Of a DNA stretch of 64,000 nt, positions 1-9,643 are shown piece after piece. The DNA lies in contig JANXZW010000015.1 of NCBI GenBank assembly GCA_025355305.1, positions 1-64,000 of the forward strand, given 5' to 3'. The notes under the pieces are model-generated. The model searched no databases, was not told the DNA's origin, and saw only the letters and a program-made list of their open reading frames with translations. How positions within the stretch are numbered: the stretch's first letter is position 1; each line of letters opens with the position of its first letter. The stretch is from Actinomycetes bacterium. Lineage in GTDB: Bacteria; Actinomycetota; Actinomycetes; Nanopelagicales; Nanopelagicaceae. The position numbers and the translations under genes are program-made.

Positions 1-1035
1 AAACTTAAAGCGAAATTCGTCGAAGAAGCGAAGCAGGTAGCCGGACTCACCGTCAATAGCGTCATCTTGGTTGGCGAGCGGGCCGCTGAAGTCGAAGGAG
101 CTCTCTCCGCTGCGCTGGAACTTTCAGAAACTACTGGGGCAAAATTGGCTTGGATTCCGCGCCGCGCTGGTGAGCGCGGCGCGTTGGCGGCCGGTGCTAT
201 CGGCAACTTGCTACCGGGAAATCGTCCCGTGACAGATTCTGCAGCGCGGGTAGACATGCAAAGTGCGTGGGGGGTTGAAACACTCCCTGCAACCCCAGGT
301 CTCTCCACTGCAGAGATCCTCGCAAGCCTTGCCGACAACTCACTAGATGCCGTGCTCATTGGCGGAGTCGATCCAATGGATATTTCCGCGCAGGCGCTCA
401 ACCAACTCCTCAACACCTTTGTAGTCTCACTCGAGATCTCACATAGTTCAATTACGGCCATTGCTGATGTCGTGCTTCCGGTAGCCGCAGTCGTAGAGAA
501 GAGCGGTTCGTACCTGGACTGGCGCGCAAGCGCTCGCCGTTTTGATAAGGGCGTAGAGGATGCCGACTTGCGCAGCGATGTACGCATTCTCTCGATCTTG
601 GCCGATGAACTAGGTAAGCCAATCAACCTTCCAACTGTGAGCGCAACCGCTCGCGAGATTGAATCCCTGGGTCTTTGGGATGGTGCCCGTGTAACTTTCA
701 GCAAGAGAGATTTGGCTCCCGCTAATCCCAGCGAACTCACTCTGGTCTCCTGGCGCTTCTTGCTCGATCTTGGATCCCTACAACAGGGCGAGGCAAATCT
801 CGCCGGAACTGCTAAGCAGGCGCGTGCACATATCTCGGCTGCCCTAGCGGCAAAGCTAGGCGTTGCCGAGGGGGAGCTCATCGCCATTAGTAGCGAGCAA
901 GGCTTCCTAGAGCTTCCGGTCTCTATCCGAGAGATCGCGGATCATTTAATCTGGGTACCCCGCAACTCTCCAGAGTCACAAGTGATTGCATCCCTTGGAT
1001 TTACCAGCGGCGCGGTGAAGGTGGCGAAGCGATGA
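1..1035 (+). CDS. nuoG: NADH-quinone oxidoreductase subunit G, C-terminal part (5' truncated by window)
   Basis: The frame is open from base 1, so the gene begins upstream of the window; 344 residues are visible. They look like the C-terminal half of NuoG: a molybdopterin-oxidoreductase-like fold (NLLPGNRP, then a [10 protein letters not shown] segment, then [19 protein letters not shown]) and a final beta-rich region typical of the molybdopterin-binding domain. NuoG is the large peripheral-arm subunit of complex I, carrying iron-sulfur clusters in its N-terminal part, which is not visible here. Its stop overlaps the nuoH start (ATGA), as expected in a nuo operon. The identification rests on the fold features and on the nuoH-N genes that follow. 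Confidence 0.9.
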   Translation, partial: KLKAKFVEEAKQVAGLTVNSVILVGERAAEVEGALSAALELSETTGAKLAWIPRRAGERGALAAGAIGNLLPGNRPVTDSAARVDMQSAWGVETLPATPGLSTAEILASLADNSLDAVLIGGVDPMDISAQALNQLLNTFVVSLEISHSSITAIADVVLPVAAVVEKSGSYLDWRASARRFDKGVEDADLRSDVRILSILADELGKPINLPTVSATAREIESLGLWDGARVTFSKRDLAPANPSELTLVSWRFLLDLGSLQQGEANLAGTAKQARAHISAALAAKLGVAEGELIAISSEQGFLELPVSIREIADHLIWVPRNSPESQVIASLGFTSGAVKVAKR

Positions 1036-2300
1036 CAACCACAGAACTGATCGGACAAGATCCTGGTTGGCTGATTCTGGTCAAGGGTCTCTTCATCTTT
1101 GTCTTCTGTGTGGTCTCTACCCTGATGGCTGTTTGGGGAGAGCGCAGAATAGTGGCTCGCATGCAGATGCGACTTGGTCCAAATCGCGTGGGAAAATTTG
1201 GCTTGCTGCAATCTCTCGCTGATGGCGTAAAGCTTGCCCTCAAGGAAGATCTGATTCCCGCCGCTGCCGATAAAATCGTATTTGTCGTAGCGCCGATCAT
1301 CTCCGCCACTACCTGTTTCATGGCCTTCGCCGTAATTCCATTTACCGGCAAGGTAAATCTCTTTGGCCACAAGACGGCGCTGCAGTTGACCGATCTTCCA
1401 GTAAGCGTCCTTTATATCTTGGCCATTGCCTCGATCGGGGTCTATGGCATTGTCTTAGCAGGTTGGTCCTCAGGTTCTACCTACCCACTACTCGGTGGAT
1501 TGCGCTCTAGCGCTCAGGTCATTTCCTATGAGGTCGCGATGGGTCTCTCGCTCGTTGCAGTCTTTATCTACTCTGGCAGCATGTCGACCTCAGAGATTGT
1601 TGCCGCGCAACATCAATGGTGGTTCTCTGTGATCTTGTTCCCATCATTTGCGATCTATGTCATCTCCATGGTGGGTGAGACCAATCGCGCTCCCTTCGAC
1701 TTAGCGGAAGCAGAAGGTGAGCTCGTCGGCGGATTTCACACCGAATACTCCTCACTGAAATTCGCACTCTTCTTCTTGGCTGAGTACGTAAATATTGTCG
1801 CGGTCTCCGCGCTCGCCACCACGCTCTTCATGGGCGGTTACCACGCACTTCCAGGTCTGACCTTCACCGAGAGTTGGTTGGGTGGCTGGTTCACTCTCTT
1901 CTGGTTTGTCGGAAAAATTGTCGCCTTCTTCTTCCTGTTCGTCTGGCTGCGTGGAACTCTCCCTCGCCTGCGCTACGACCAATTTATGAAGTTCGGTTGG
2001 AAGGTCTTAATACCAACGAGTTTGATCTGGATCCTTGTCCTAGCAACCCTGCGCGTAATGTCCCAGCGCGCTGTGAGCCGAATGGTTCTTCTTGGATTTA
2101 GCATCGGTGTTGTGCTGCTCGTAGTTCTCGTGACAACGCTCTACGACCGCAACAGCGCTAAAGCCAAAGCCGCAGCGCATCTACCAGAGATGCCCCAGCC
2201 ATCATTCCCCGTTCCAGCCCTGCCGGGGCAATCCCTCCCTAACCAAAATATTGTGAGCCAGTTCGAATTGGTTCCAGAGTTGGAGAACCAGAATGGCTGA
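1032..2300 (+). CDS. nuoH: NADH-quinone oxidoreductase subunit H
   Basis: 422 residues. NuoH is the membrane subunit of complex I that lies next to the quinone-binding site. Family signatures are visible: [19 protein letters not shown] near residues 37-55, and [18 protein letters not shown] near the middle, followed by FHTEYSS. Multiple hydrophobic segments run through the protein. The last 50 or so residues form a Pro/Gln-rich tail beyond the usual core; such tails occur in actinobacterial NuoH. The gene starts inside the nuoG stop (ATGA) and ends 8 bases into nuoI, which suggests translational coupling. Confidence 0.97.
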   Translation: MTTTELIGQDPGWLILVKGLFIFVFCVVSTLMAVWGERRIVARMQMRLGPNRVGKFGLLQSLADGVKLALKEDLIPAAADKIVFVVAPIISATTCFMAFAVIPFTGKVNLFGHKTALQLTDLPVSVLYILAIASIGVYGIVLAGWSSGSTYPLLGGLRSSAQVISYEVAMGLSLVAVFIYSGSMSTSEIVAAQHQWWFSVILFPSFAIYVISMVGETNRAPFDLAEAEGELVGGFHTEYSSLKFALFFLAEYVNIVAVSALATTLFMGGYHALPGLTFTESWLGGWFTLFWFVGKIVAFFFLFVWLRGTLPRLRYDQFMKFGWKVLIPTSLIWILVLATLRVMSQRAVSRMVLLGFSIGVVLLVVLVTTLYDRNSAKAKAAAHLPEMPQPSFPVPALPGQSLPNQNIVSQFELVPELENQNG

Positions 2301-2871
2301 TGAAGCGAAGAGTTTCTCGCAACAACTACAGGGATTCTGGGTCACCTTTGCGACCATGTTCAAGAAGGTCAACACAGTGCAGTACCCCGAGGTCAAAGAG
2401 CCAACAGCTGAACGCTTTCATGGTCGTCATCAACTCAATCGTTATGACGATGGCTTAGAGAAATGTATTGGTTGCGAACTCTGTGCGTGGGCCTGTCCTG
2501 CAGATGCTATTTATGTAGAAGGTGCTGATAACACAGAGGAGGAGCGCTTCTCACCTGGTGAACGCTTTGGTCAGGTGTATCAGATCAACTACCTGCGTTG
2601 CGTCTTCTGCGGTCTCTGTATCGAAGCCTGCCCAACTCGGGCGCTGACCATGACCAACGAATACGAGTTGGCAGATAATCAACGCTCTAAGTTAATTTTT
2701 GAGAAGGAAGATCTCCTAGCGCCACTGCGTCAAGGCATGATCGCTCCTCCGCATCCAATGTATCCAGACTCCAGCCACCTCAATTACTACAAGGGCGAGA
2801 TCACGGGGTCACATCCATCTCAGGCATCACAGGCGCCACAGGGCGAGCAGCTCTCTCAGGAGCAGAGTTAA
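2293..2871 (+). CDS. nuoI: NADH-quinone oxidoreductase subunit I
   Basis: 192 residues. A peripheral-arm complex I subunit that carries two [4Fe-4S] clusters and passes electrons toward the quinone site. Two ferredoxin-type motifs are complete: C58-x2-C61-x2-C64-x3-C68-P and C103-x2-C106-x2-C109-x3-C113-P. The C-terminal tail is Ser/Gln-rich. It overlaps nuoH by 8 bases and lies 1 base before nuoJ, inside the nuo operon. Confidence 0.97.
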   Translation: MADEAKSFSQQLQGFWVTFATMFKKVNTVQYPEVKEPTAERFHGRHQLNRYDDGLEKCIGCELCAWACPADAIYVEGADNTEEERFSPGERFGQVYQINYLRCVFCGLCIEACPTRALTMTNEYELADNQRSKLIFEKEDLLAPLRQGMIAPPHPMYPDSSHLNYYKGEITGSHPSQASQAPQGEQLSQEQS

Positions 2872-2872
2872 C

Positions 2873-3667
2873 ATGTTACAAAGTGCGTTCCACTTTGGGT
2901 TAACGATAGGTCGCACGGGAACGCCCGAAGCTGTGCAATTTTGGATCTTGGCACCTTTAGCGGTGATGGCGGCGCTTGGCATACTGCTTGTAAAGAAGGC
3001 GGTGCACTCGGCGCTCTTGATGGCTTGGGTCATGGTCACGCTCGCCATCTTCTACATAGCCGAAGACGCGCTCTTCTTGGGAATTGTCCAGATAGTTGTC
3101 TATACCGGCGCAGTGATGATGCTCTTCCTCTTCATCCTGATGTTAGTCGGCGTCGATAGCTCTGAATCCTTTGTCGAGAATTTAAAGGGGCAACGGATTC
3201 CTTCAATCATCGCTGCGCTCGGACTCGGAGGATTGATCGCTTCGCTAGTGGGCCGCGCCGCCGTTGTTTCACCAGCGGCTGGTTTAGCGGCAGCCAATGC
3301 AGGGGGCAATGTTCAGGGCCTTGCCAAACTTCTCTTTACGCAATATGTCTGGGCTTTTGAAGTCGTATCCGCACTCCTCATTACCGCTGCGCTCGGCGCC
3401 ATGGTCCTGGCTCACTCGCAGAAGGTGCGCTCACCATTTGCACAACGCGACCTCTCCGTCGCGCGATTCCGAAAGGCAAGCTTGGCAGATGCCGCAGGAC
3501 TTCCCACCTCGGGTGTCTTTGCTCGACACAATGCCGTCGATGTACCAGCACTCCTTCCCGATGGATCCCCAGCGCCCACCTCGGTCTCACAGACTCTGCG
3601 CGCCCGCGGTGACATTATCTCCAGCTCTGGTTTTGAACTTAAGTCCATTGAAGAGCAGGAGGACTAA
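2873..3667 (+). CDS. nuoJ: NADH-quinone oxidoreductase subunit J
   Basis: 264 residues. A membrane-arm subunit of complex I involved in proton translocation. The N-terminal 165 residues carry the hydrophobic helices and the conserved AEDALFLGIVQIVVYTGAV region. The last 90 or so residues are hydrophilic, a cytoplasmic extension common in actinobacterial NuoJ. It lies between nuoI (1 base) and nuoK (adjacent). Confidence 0.95.
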   Translation: MLQSAFHFGLTIGRTGTPEAVQFWILAPLAVMAALGILLVKKAVHSALLMAWVMVTLAIFYIAEDALFLGIVQIVVYTGAVMMLFLFILMLVGVDSSESFVENLKGQRIPSIIAALGLGGLIASLVGRAAVVSPAAGLAAANAGGNVQGLAKLLFTQYVWAFEVVSALLITAALGAMVLAHSQKVRSPFAQRDLSVARFRKASLADAAGLPTSGVFARHNAVDVPALLPDGSPAPTSVSQTLRARGDIISSSGFELKSIEEQED

Positions 3668-3967
3668 ATGGATATCTCGAATTACCTCTACCTCTCGGTA
3701 ATCTTGTTTACGATCGGTGCTCTCGGTGTATTGATTCGACGCAATGCGATCGTCATCTTTATGTGTATCGAGTTGATGCTCAATGCCTCTAACTTGGCAC
3801 TCGTCACCTTTTCGCGCAGCAACGGCAACCTCGATGGTCAGGTCGCTTCCTTCTTCACGATGGTGGTAGCCGCTTGTGAGGTCGTGGTTGGACTGGCAAT
3901 TATCGTAACTATTTATCGCTCCCGCCGATCGGCATCAGTTGATGATGCCAGTTTGTTGAAGAACTAA
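3668..3967 (+). CDS. nuoK: NADH-quinone oxidoreductase subunit K
   Basis: 99 residues, the usual NuoK length. Three hydrophobic helices are visible with conserved acidic positions in [15 protein letters not shown] and [11 protein letters not shown], which are known proton-path glutamates in this family. The start codon follows the nuoJ stop directly. The stop (TAA) shares one base with the nuoL ATG. Confidence 0.97.
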   Translation: MDISNYLYLSVILFTIGALGVLIRRNAIVIFMCIELMLNASNLALVTFSRSNGNLDGQVASFFTMVVAACEVVVGLAIIVTIYRSRRSASVDDASLLKN

Positions 3968-5856
3968 TGAGAACCAGCAGCCACTTGGTCTACCTGATCG
4001 CTCTTCCCCTCCTGAGCGCGGCGCTCCTCCTTGTTCTAGGACGGATCGCTGACAAGTGGGGTCATCTGCTTGCAACCTTCATCTCGGCAACGACTTTTGC
4101 TATCGGCGTCGCTGAATTCTTCTCGATGCACGGTCAGAGCGGTGGAAATCGCGCGGTCACTCAGAAGGTTTTTGAGTGGATCGCTGTTGGAAACCTTAAG
4201 GTCGATGCCTCACTCTTGCTTGATCAACTTTCAATTTGCTTCGTGCTCCTTATCACCGGTGTTGGAACTCTGATCCATATTTACTCAATTGCGTATATGG
4301 AGCACGATAAAGATCGTCGCCGCTTCTTCGCTTATCTCAATCTATTTATTGCGGCGATGTTGCTGCTAGTTCTAGGCGATTCCTATCTCAATTTATATGT
4401 TGGCTGGGAGGGTGTAGGCCTAGCCTCCTACCTGCTCATCGGTTTCTGGAATCAGAATCCCGCTTACGCGGTTGCCGCAAAGAAGGCATTTATTGCAAAC
4501 CGAGTGGGCGATGTCGGCCTTTCAATTGCAATCATGATCTCCTTCGCGCAGTTCGGTACCGTCTCCTTTGTAGGAGTGAAAGCGGGAGCCGCGCACGCCT
4601 CACCTGTGGCTCTTAGCGCAATAGGTGCAATGCTCTTGCTCGCCGCTGCCGGAAAGTCCGCGCAATTCCCGCTGCAGTCGTGGCTCGGTGATGCGATGGC
4701 TGGTCCAACACCGGTATCCGCTCTTATCCACGCAGCGACAATGGTGACCGCTGGTGTCTACCTGATAACGCGCTCCAACTTCATCTTTGACGCATCATCT
4801 ACCGCACGGATCTTGGTGGTCACTGTTGGGGTGATAACCCTGCTCTTCGGTGCGATTGTTGGTACAGCAAAAGATGACATCAAGAAGGCGCTAGCTGCTT
4901 CCACGATGTCGCAGATCGGCTACATGATTTTGGCAACCGGTCTCGGTCCGGTCGGATATGCCTTTGCGATCATGCATCTTCTGACCCACGGCTTCTTCAA
5001 GGCAGGAATGTTCTTGGGTGCTGGATCCGTCATGCACGGCATGGAGGATGAGGTCAACATGCGCAAATACGGCGGATTGGCAAGGTTGATGCCAATTACC
5101 GCAGTGACATTTGGATTGGGTTATCTCGCGATCCTTGGCGTCCCGCCATTCGCTGGTTTCTACTCCAAGGACAAGATTATTGAGACCGCCTTCAATCAAG
5201 GTGGCGGTAAGGGGATTCTTCTGGGCGGCGCTGCACTGATTGGAGCAGGTATTACCGCTTTCTACATGACTCGCGTGGTTGTACTTACCTTCTCTGGGGC
5301 TCGACGTTGGAAAGATGGCGCCCACCCCCACGAAAGTTCGATACTTATGTGGGCTCCCATGGTGGTTCTGGCTATCGGCTCTGTTGCATCGGGTTTCTTA
5401 CTGAGTTTTGGTAGCTCGCTGGTTAACTGGTTGCAGCCGGTGGTTAATGCCTCCAATGCTGTTGGTGGCAAAGAGTTGATGAAGCCGCTAGTCGTATCTC
5501 TTCTGGCGCTTGTGGTTGTCATTCTCGGCGCCGGGTATGCAATCACAAAGTACCGCACGGTTCCAGATGTAGCACCAGAGAAGGTTTCGCTCTTCACGAA
5601 GGCTGCGCGTAAGGATCTCTATCAAGATGATCTCAATGATGCACTCTTGGTTAAGCCCGGCAAGGCCCTCACGCTGGGACTTGTGGCGACAGATAACTAT
5701 GTGATTGATGGCGCGGTGCGATTAGTCGGATGGGTTCTCTCTGAAATTTCAGATGTGCTTCGCAAGATTCAAAACGGTTATGTCCGCACATATGCGTTGA
5801 TTATGTTGGCAGGCATCTTCATTGGTGCCCTCATCATCTGGGTGGTTACGGCATGA
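3967..5856 (+). CDS. nuoL: NADH-quinone oxidoreductase subunit L
   Basis: 629 residues. An antiporter-like proton-pumping subunit at the distal end of the complex I membrane arm. Signatures include YMEHDKDRRRFFAYLNLF, the GWEGVGLASYLLIGFW segment with its conserved Glu, SQFPLQSWLGDAM-like and PVSALIHAATMVTAG motifs, and a C-terminal amphipathic helix region expected of NuoL. It shares 1 base with nuoK and overlaps nuoM by 4 bases. Confidence 0.97.
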   Translation: MRTSSHLVYLIALPLLSAALLLVLGRIADKWGHLLATFISATTFAIGVAEFFSMHGQSGGNRAVTQKVFEWIAVGNLKVDASLLLDQLSICFVLLITGVGTLIHIYSIAYMEHDKDRRRFFAYLNLFIAAMLLLVLGDSYLNLYVGWEGVGLASYLLIGFWNQNPAYAVAAKKAFIANRVGDVGLSIAIMISFAQFGTVSFVGVKAGAAHASPVALSAIGAMLLLAAAGKSAQFPLQSWLGDAMAGPTPVSALIHAATMVTAGVYLITRSNFIFDASSTARILVVTVGVITLLFGAIVGTAKDDIKKALAASTMSQIGYMILATGLGPVGYAFAIMHLLTHGFFKAGMFLGAGSVMHGMEDEVNMRKYGGLARLMPITAVTFGLGYLAILGVPPFAGFYSKDKIIETAFNQGGGKGILLGGAALIGAGITAFYMTRVVVLTFSGARRWKDGAHPHESSILMWAPMVVLAIGSVASGFLLSFGSSLVNWLQPVVNASNAVGGKELMKPLVVSLLALVVVILGAGYAITKYRTVPDVAPEKVSLFTKAARKDLYQDDLNDALLVKPGKALTLGLVATDNYVIDGAVRLVGWVLSEISDVLRKIQNGYVRTYALIMLAGIFIGALIIWVVTA

Positions 5857-7358
5857 ACCTCTTAACGACCACAATTCTCCTTCCGCTTCTTGGCACTCTC
5901 GCTCTTGCCCTTGCCCCGCGTGGAAATACTCGGCTGATCAAGATTATTGCGCTTATTTCTTCGCTAGTGACTCTCGTCAGCTCGCTATTGATGCTTACCA
6001 AATACAAGTTTGGTGTAACGGGTTTCCAACTTGCCTCTTCGCATTCCTGGTTCAAAGTATTCAATATTAACTATGCAGTTGGTATCGATGGCCTCGCTCT
6101 CGTGCTGATCCTTCTTACAACTGTCCTTGTTCCGATTGTGGTGGTTGGCGGATGGAATGAAGCGGAGGGCGGACGCTGGAGCGTAAAAACCTTCTATATG
6201 CTGATTCTCGCTCTTGAGATGTTCTTGGTCGCCGTCTTTGCAGCAACAGATCTCTTCCTCTTCTATGTAATCTTTGAAGTGATGCTGATTCCGGTCTACT
6301 TCTTGATCGGTGGCTATGGTCGCGGAGATCGCGCCGCGGCTGCTTTAAAGTTCCTTCTTTATAGCCTCTTCGGTGGGCTCTTGATGCTCGCTGCGGTTAT
6401 TGGTCTCTTCGTCATATCGCTGCGCCAGGGCCACGGCTCCTTTGACGTTACAACGCTCTCTCACCTCAAGATCAGCCACAACACCCAAGACTGGCTCTTC
6501 CTCGGCTTCTTCATCGCCTTTGCCATTAAAGCTCCGCTCTTCCCATTTCATACCTGGTTACCTGCAGCGGCGCGTTCGGCAACTCCTGGAACATCTATTT
6601 TGGTGCTCGGAGTTCTAGACAAGGTGGGAACGTACGGGATGATCCGTTTCTGTCTTACCTTATTTCCGGAGGCGACAAAGACTTTTGCTCCTTACATCAT
6701 CGTACTTTCGCTGCTTTCCATTATTTACGGTGCGTTCCTGGCGATTGGGCAGAAGGATCTCAACTCTTTGATCGCTTTTACCTCTATCTCGCACTTTGGA
6801 TTTATCGTGCTGGGAATCTTTGCACTGACCAGCCAAGGCATTACCGGGGCCTCTCTCTATATGGTCAACCATGGTTTTTCGACTGCAGCGCTCTTCCTGG
6901 TCGGTGGCTGGATGGTGCAGCGCCGCAAGTCAACGCAGGTAGAAGATTTTGGCGGACTGCAACGAATAACGCCGGTTATGGCTTGGTGCTTCTTTATCGC
7001 TGGGCTCTCCGCGCTGGCGCTGCCTGGACTCTCTAGCTTTGTCAGCGAATTCTTGGTACTTATTGGAACGTTTACCCGCTACCCCGCAGCGGCGGTCATA
7101 GGAACTCTTGGAATCATCCTGGCTGCGCTATACGTTCTTATCTTGGTCCAACGCTCTTTGCACGGTCCACTTCAGGAAGGTAATGAAGAGACGCCAGATC
7201 TCAATTGGCGTGAAAAAGTTGCGATTGCGCCGGTAATCCTCGCGCTAGTTCTTCTCGGTTTCTATCCCAAGCCTGCAATTCATCTCATCGACCCAGCTAC
7301 GAGCCAGATAATGCTCGCAGCTGGGGCAAGTGACCCAACACCATTGGCAGGTCGATAA
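5853..7358 (+). CDS. nuoM: NADH-quinone oxidoreductase subunit M
   Basis: 501 residues. The second antiporter-like subunit of the complex I membrane arm. Family features are the conserved Glu in YVIFEVMLIPVYFLIGGYG, KAPLFPFHTWLPAAARSAT and SHFGFIVLGIF. Hydrophobic helices continue to the end. The start overlaps the nuoL stop by 4 bases (ATGA), and the stop shares one base with the nuoN ATG, so translation is probably coupled through nuoL-M-N. Confidence 0.97.
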   Translation: MNLLTTTILLPLLGTLALALAPRGNTRLIKIIALISSLVTLVSSLLMLTKYKFGVTGFQLASSHSWFKVFNINYAVGIDGLALVLILLTTVLVPIVVVGGWNEAEGGRWSVKTFYMLILALEMFLVAVFAATDLFLFYVIFEVMLIPVYFLIGGYGRGDRAAAALKFLLYSLFGGLLMLAAVIGLFVISLRQGHGSFDVTTLSHLKISHNTQDWLFLGFFIAFAIKAPLFPFHTWLPAAARSATPGTSILVLGVLDKVGTYGMIRFCLTLFPEATKTFAPYIIVLSLLSIIYGAFLAIGQKDLNSLIAFTSISHFGFIVLGIFALTSQGITGASLYMVNHGFSTAALFLVGGWMVQRRKSTQVEDFGGLQRITPVMAWCFFIAGLSALALPGLSSFVSEFLVLIGTFTRYPAAAVIGTLGIILAALYVLILVQRSLHGPLQEGNEETPDLNWREKVAIAPVILALVLLGFYPKPAIHLIDPATSQIMLAAGASDPTPLAGR

Positions 7359-8872
7359 TGCTGACTACTCCGGCTCTTGATTACAACCTACTCGCACCGA
7401 TCCTGATCGTCTTGGGAGGTGCGCTCCTCGGTGTCCTCGTCGAAGGCTTTATTGGTAAGGCGTATCGTGCACGCATTCAAATCATTATCGCTCTCATTGC
7501 TGTTGCAACCGCGTTCGGTTGGGTAATTTCGATTCGCACAAAGATTTCGCAGGTCGCCGCGGTAGATTCGGTTTCAATCGATGGTGGTGGGCTCTTTATG
7601 CAGGGAGCCATACTGGCTCTCGCCTTTGTTGCTCTTCTCTTCTTCACTCAAAATGACCACTTCGCGCCACAGGCATCTGCGCTACCGGGTTCTATAGAGG
7701 AAGCTGAAGCTATCCGTTCCGGTCTGCAAATGACCGAGATATATCCGCTGGTGCTCTTTGCCATCGCGGGGATGTTGCTCTTCCCCGTTGCGCACGACCT
7801 GATCACTCTCTTTGTAGCCCTTGAGGTTCTTTCGATTCCGCTCTACATCATCACCGGTTTAGCGCGTCGTCGTCGCCTGCTCTCCCAAGAGGCCGCTCTT
7901 AAATACTTCCTACTGGGTGCTTATTCCTCAGCCTTCTTTCTATTCGGCGGAGCCTTCTTATATGGATTTTCCGGCAGCCTCTCCCTTGGGGTCATTCGGA
8001 CCACGGTGGCATCCACAGGAGCGAACCACATATTCCTATACCTAGGGGTTCTCTTTATATCTGTGGGACTTCTCTTCAAGGTCGGCGCAGTTCCATTCCA
8101 CTCTTGGACTCCAGACGTGTATCAAGGAGCACCCACTCCAGTAACTGGATTTATGGCGGCCTGTACCAAGGTCGCGGCATTTGGAGCAATGTTCCGGATC
8201 TTTATAGTCGCCTTTGGTGCGATTCAAAACGATTGGCGCCCACTCTTTGTTGGCGTTGCAATTATTACGATGGCTGGCGGTGCAATCGCTGCGATCGTGC
8301 AACGTGATGTGAAGAGAACTCTCGCCTACTCATCGATCACCCATGCTGGCTTCTTGCTCGCCGGTGTGATTGCACTGAGCAAGGCCGGTCTTACCTCTCT
8401 GATGTTTTACTTAGTTGCCTATGGCTTCGCGACGATCGGTGCCTTTGGAATTGTGACTCTTGTTCGCGATTCAACTGGTGAAGTTAATGACCTCAATCGC
8501 TGGGCTGGCTTGGCGAAGAAGTCCCCAGGCGTTGCAAGCGCCTTTGCCTTGTTCCTGATGAGCTTCGGTGGAATCCCGCTTACTGCTGGCTTTATTGCCA
8601 AGTTCTCCATCTTCACCGCTGCCTACGAGTCGGGAAATATCGCAATTGTTGTAGTCGGTGTTATCTCCAGCGCAATCGCCCTCTTCTTCTACCTTCGCGT
8701 TGTCCTGATTATGTTCTTTAAAGAACCCACAGATGACACGGTGAGCGTTGCTGTTCCCTCGTTCTTAGTCAGCGCTGGAATCGTGATCTGCTTCGTCATC
8801 ACATTGGTTTTAGGTGTTTATCCAAACTTGCTATTCAATCTGGCTAACACGATGACCACGCTAGTTCCTTGA
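7358..8872 (+). CDS. nuoN: NADH-quinone oxidoreductase subunit N
   Basis: 504 residues. The third antiporter-like membrane subunit of complex I and the last gene of the nuo operon. It shows FVALEVLSIPLYIITG, KVGAVPFHSWTPDVYQGAPTP and YSSITHAGFLLAG, all typical of NuoN. The stop codon is immediately followed by the stop of the convergent hydrolase gene on the other strand, so no room is left for a separate intergenic terminator. Confidence 0.97.
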   Translation: MLTTPALDYNLLAPILIVLGGALLGVLVEGFIGKAYRARIQIIIALIAVATAFGWVISIRTKISQVAAVDSVSIDGGGLFMQGAILALAFVALLFFTQNDHFAPQASALPGSIEEAEAIRSGLQMTEIYPLVLFAIAGMLLFPVAHDLITLFVALEVLSIPLYIITGLARRRRLLSQEAALKYFLLGAYSSAFFLFGGAFLYGFSGSLSLGVIRTTVASTGANHIFLYLGVLFISVGLLFKVGAVPFHSWTPDVYQGAPTPVTGFMAACTKVAAFGAMFRIFIVAFGAIQNDWRPLFVGVAIITMAGGAIAAIVQRDVKRTLAYSSITHAGFLLAGVIALSKAGLTSLMFYLVAYGFATIGAFGIVTLVRDSTGEVNDLNRWAGLAKKSPGVASAFALFLMSFGGIPLTAGFIAKFSIFTAAYESGNIAIVVVGVISSAIALFFYLRVVLIMFFKEPTDDTVSVAVPSFLVSAGIVICFVITLVLGVYPNLLFNLANTMTTLVP

Positions 8873-9640
8873 TTAATCCCCAGTTACTTCGCTAAAGGGA
8901 TTTGATTCACCGCGCATCTGCGGATGATCATAAAAATCTTGAATGATGGGGAGAAGAAGGTGTGGCTTGACCTTATGCGTAGCATGAGGAGAGCCAGGAA
9001 TTATTGCTAATCGTCCATTTGCAAGCGCTTGAAATAGCTCAACACCATGGTGCGGGGTAAAAGGTTCATCATCGCCATTTACAACTAGTACCGGGCAGGT
9101 GATTGTCGCCAGCTCCGCTACCGTCATATTTGGCTCGCTCTCCCAAACCTCGTGGGCCTTGTAGATGATGCGATCTAAAGTGTGAGGTGAGTCAGGGGAG
9201 CGCTCGGCAAATTCCGCGCGGTTTTCGTCGCTGATAATTACCTCACCGCCCAAGGTGAGCCCGGCATCCCAGGTGAAATTGGTACCGGTAGCGATGATCG
9301 ATAGCACAAGATCGGGTCTAGCAATAGCAACAAGAAGCGCAATAATTCCCCCATCGCTATGTCCGAGAAGATGCGTCGGGGCCCCTATGACATCTTCGAT
9401 ATATGCAATTGCCTCGTCGCGTTGGAAATCAAAGTGGTAGAAGCCATCGCGAATGCCCGTGCGACCATGCGCTGTGCGATCGTATCCATATACGTGAAAG
9501 CGATCTTCTACAGCAGGCAATATGTGAGGTGCAAAGTTCTCAGTTGCGCTGAGGCCACCATGGAGAAGCAAGAGTGGTTCGCCATTGTGAGAAAATTCAA
9601 CGCTCCATGTTTGGTGTCCACGAAGATTGAGGTAGCTCAT
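8873..9640 (-). CDS. alpha/beta hydrolase
   Basis: 255 residues, cytoplasmic, substrate unknown. An alpha/beta-hydrolase fold is clear: oxyanion-hole LLLHGG (residues 24-29), nucleophile elbow GHSDGG with Ser95, probable acid in VVNGDDEPFTP and catalytic His in PGSPHATHK. It lies 3 bases downstream of the NDH-2-like gene, so the two are cotranscribed. Nothing in the sequence fixes the substrate. The length fits small esterase/haloperoxidase-like members of the family. Confidence 0.85.
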   Translation of the reverse strand: MSYLNLRGHQTWSVEFSHNGEPLLLLHGGLSATENFAPHILPAVEDRFHVYGYDRTAHGRTGIRDGFYHFDFQRDEAIAYIEDVIGAPTHLLGHSDGGIIALLVAIARPDLVLSIIATGTNFTWDAGLTLGGEVIISDENRAEFAERSPDSPHTLDRIIYKAHEVWESEPNMTVAELATITCPVLVVNGDDEPFTPHHGVELFQALANGRLAIIPGSPHATHKVKPHLLLPIIQDFYDHPQMRGESNPFSEVTGD

Positions 9641-9643
9641 AGG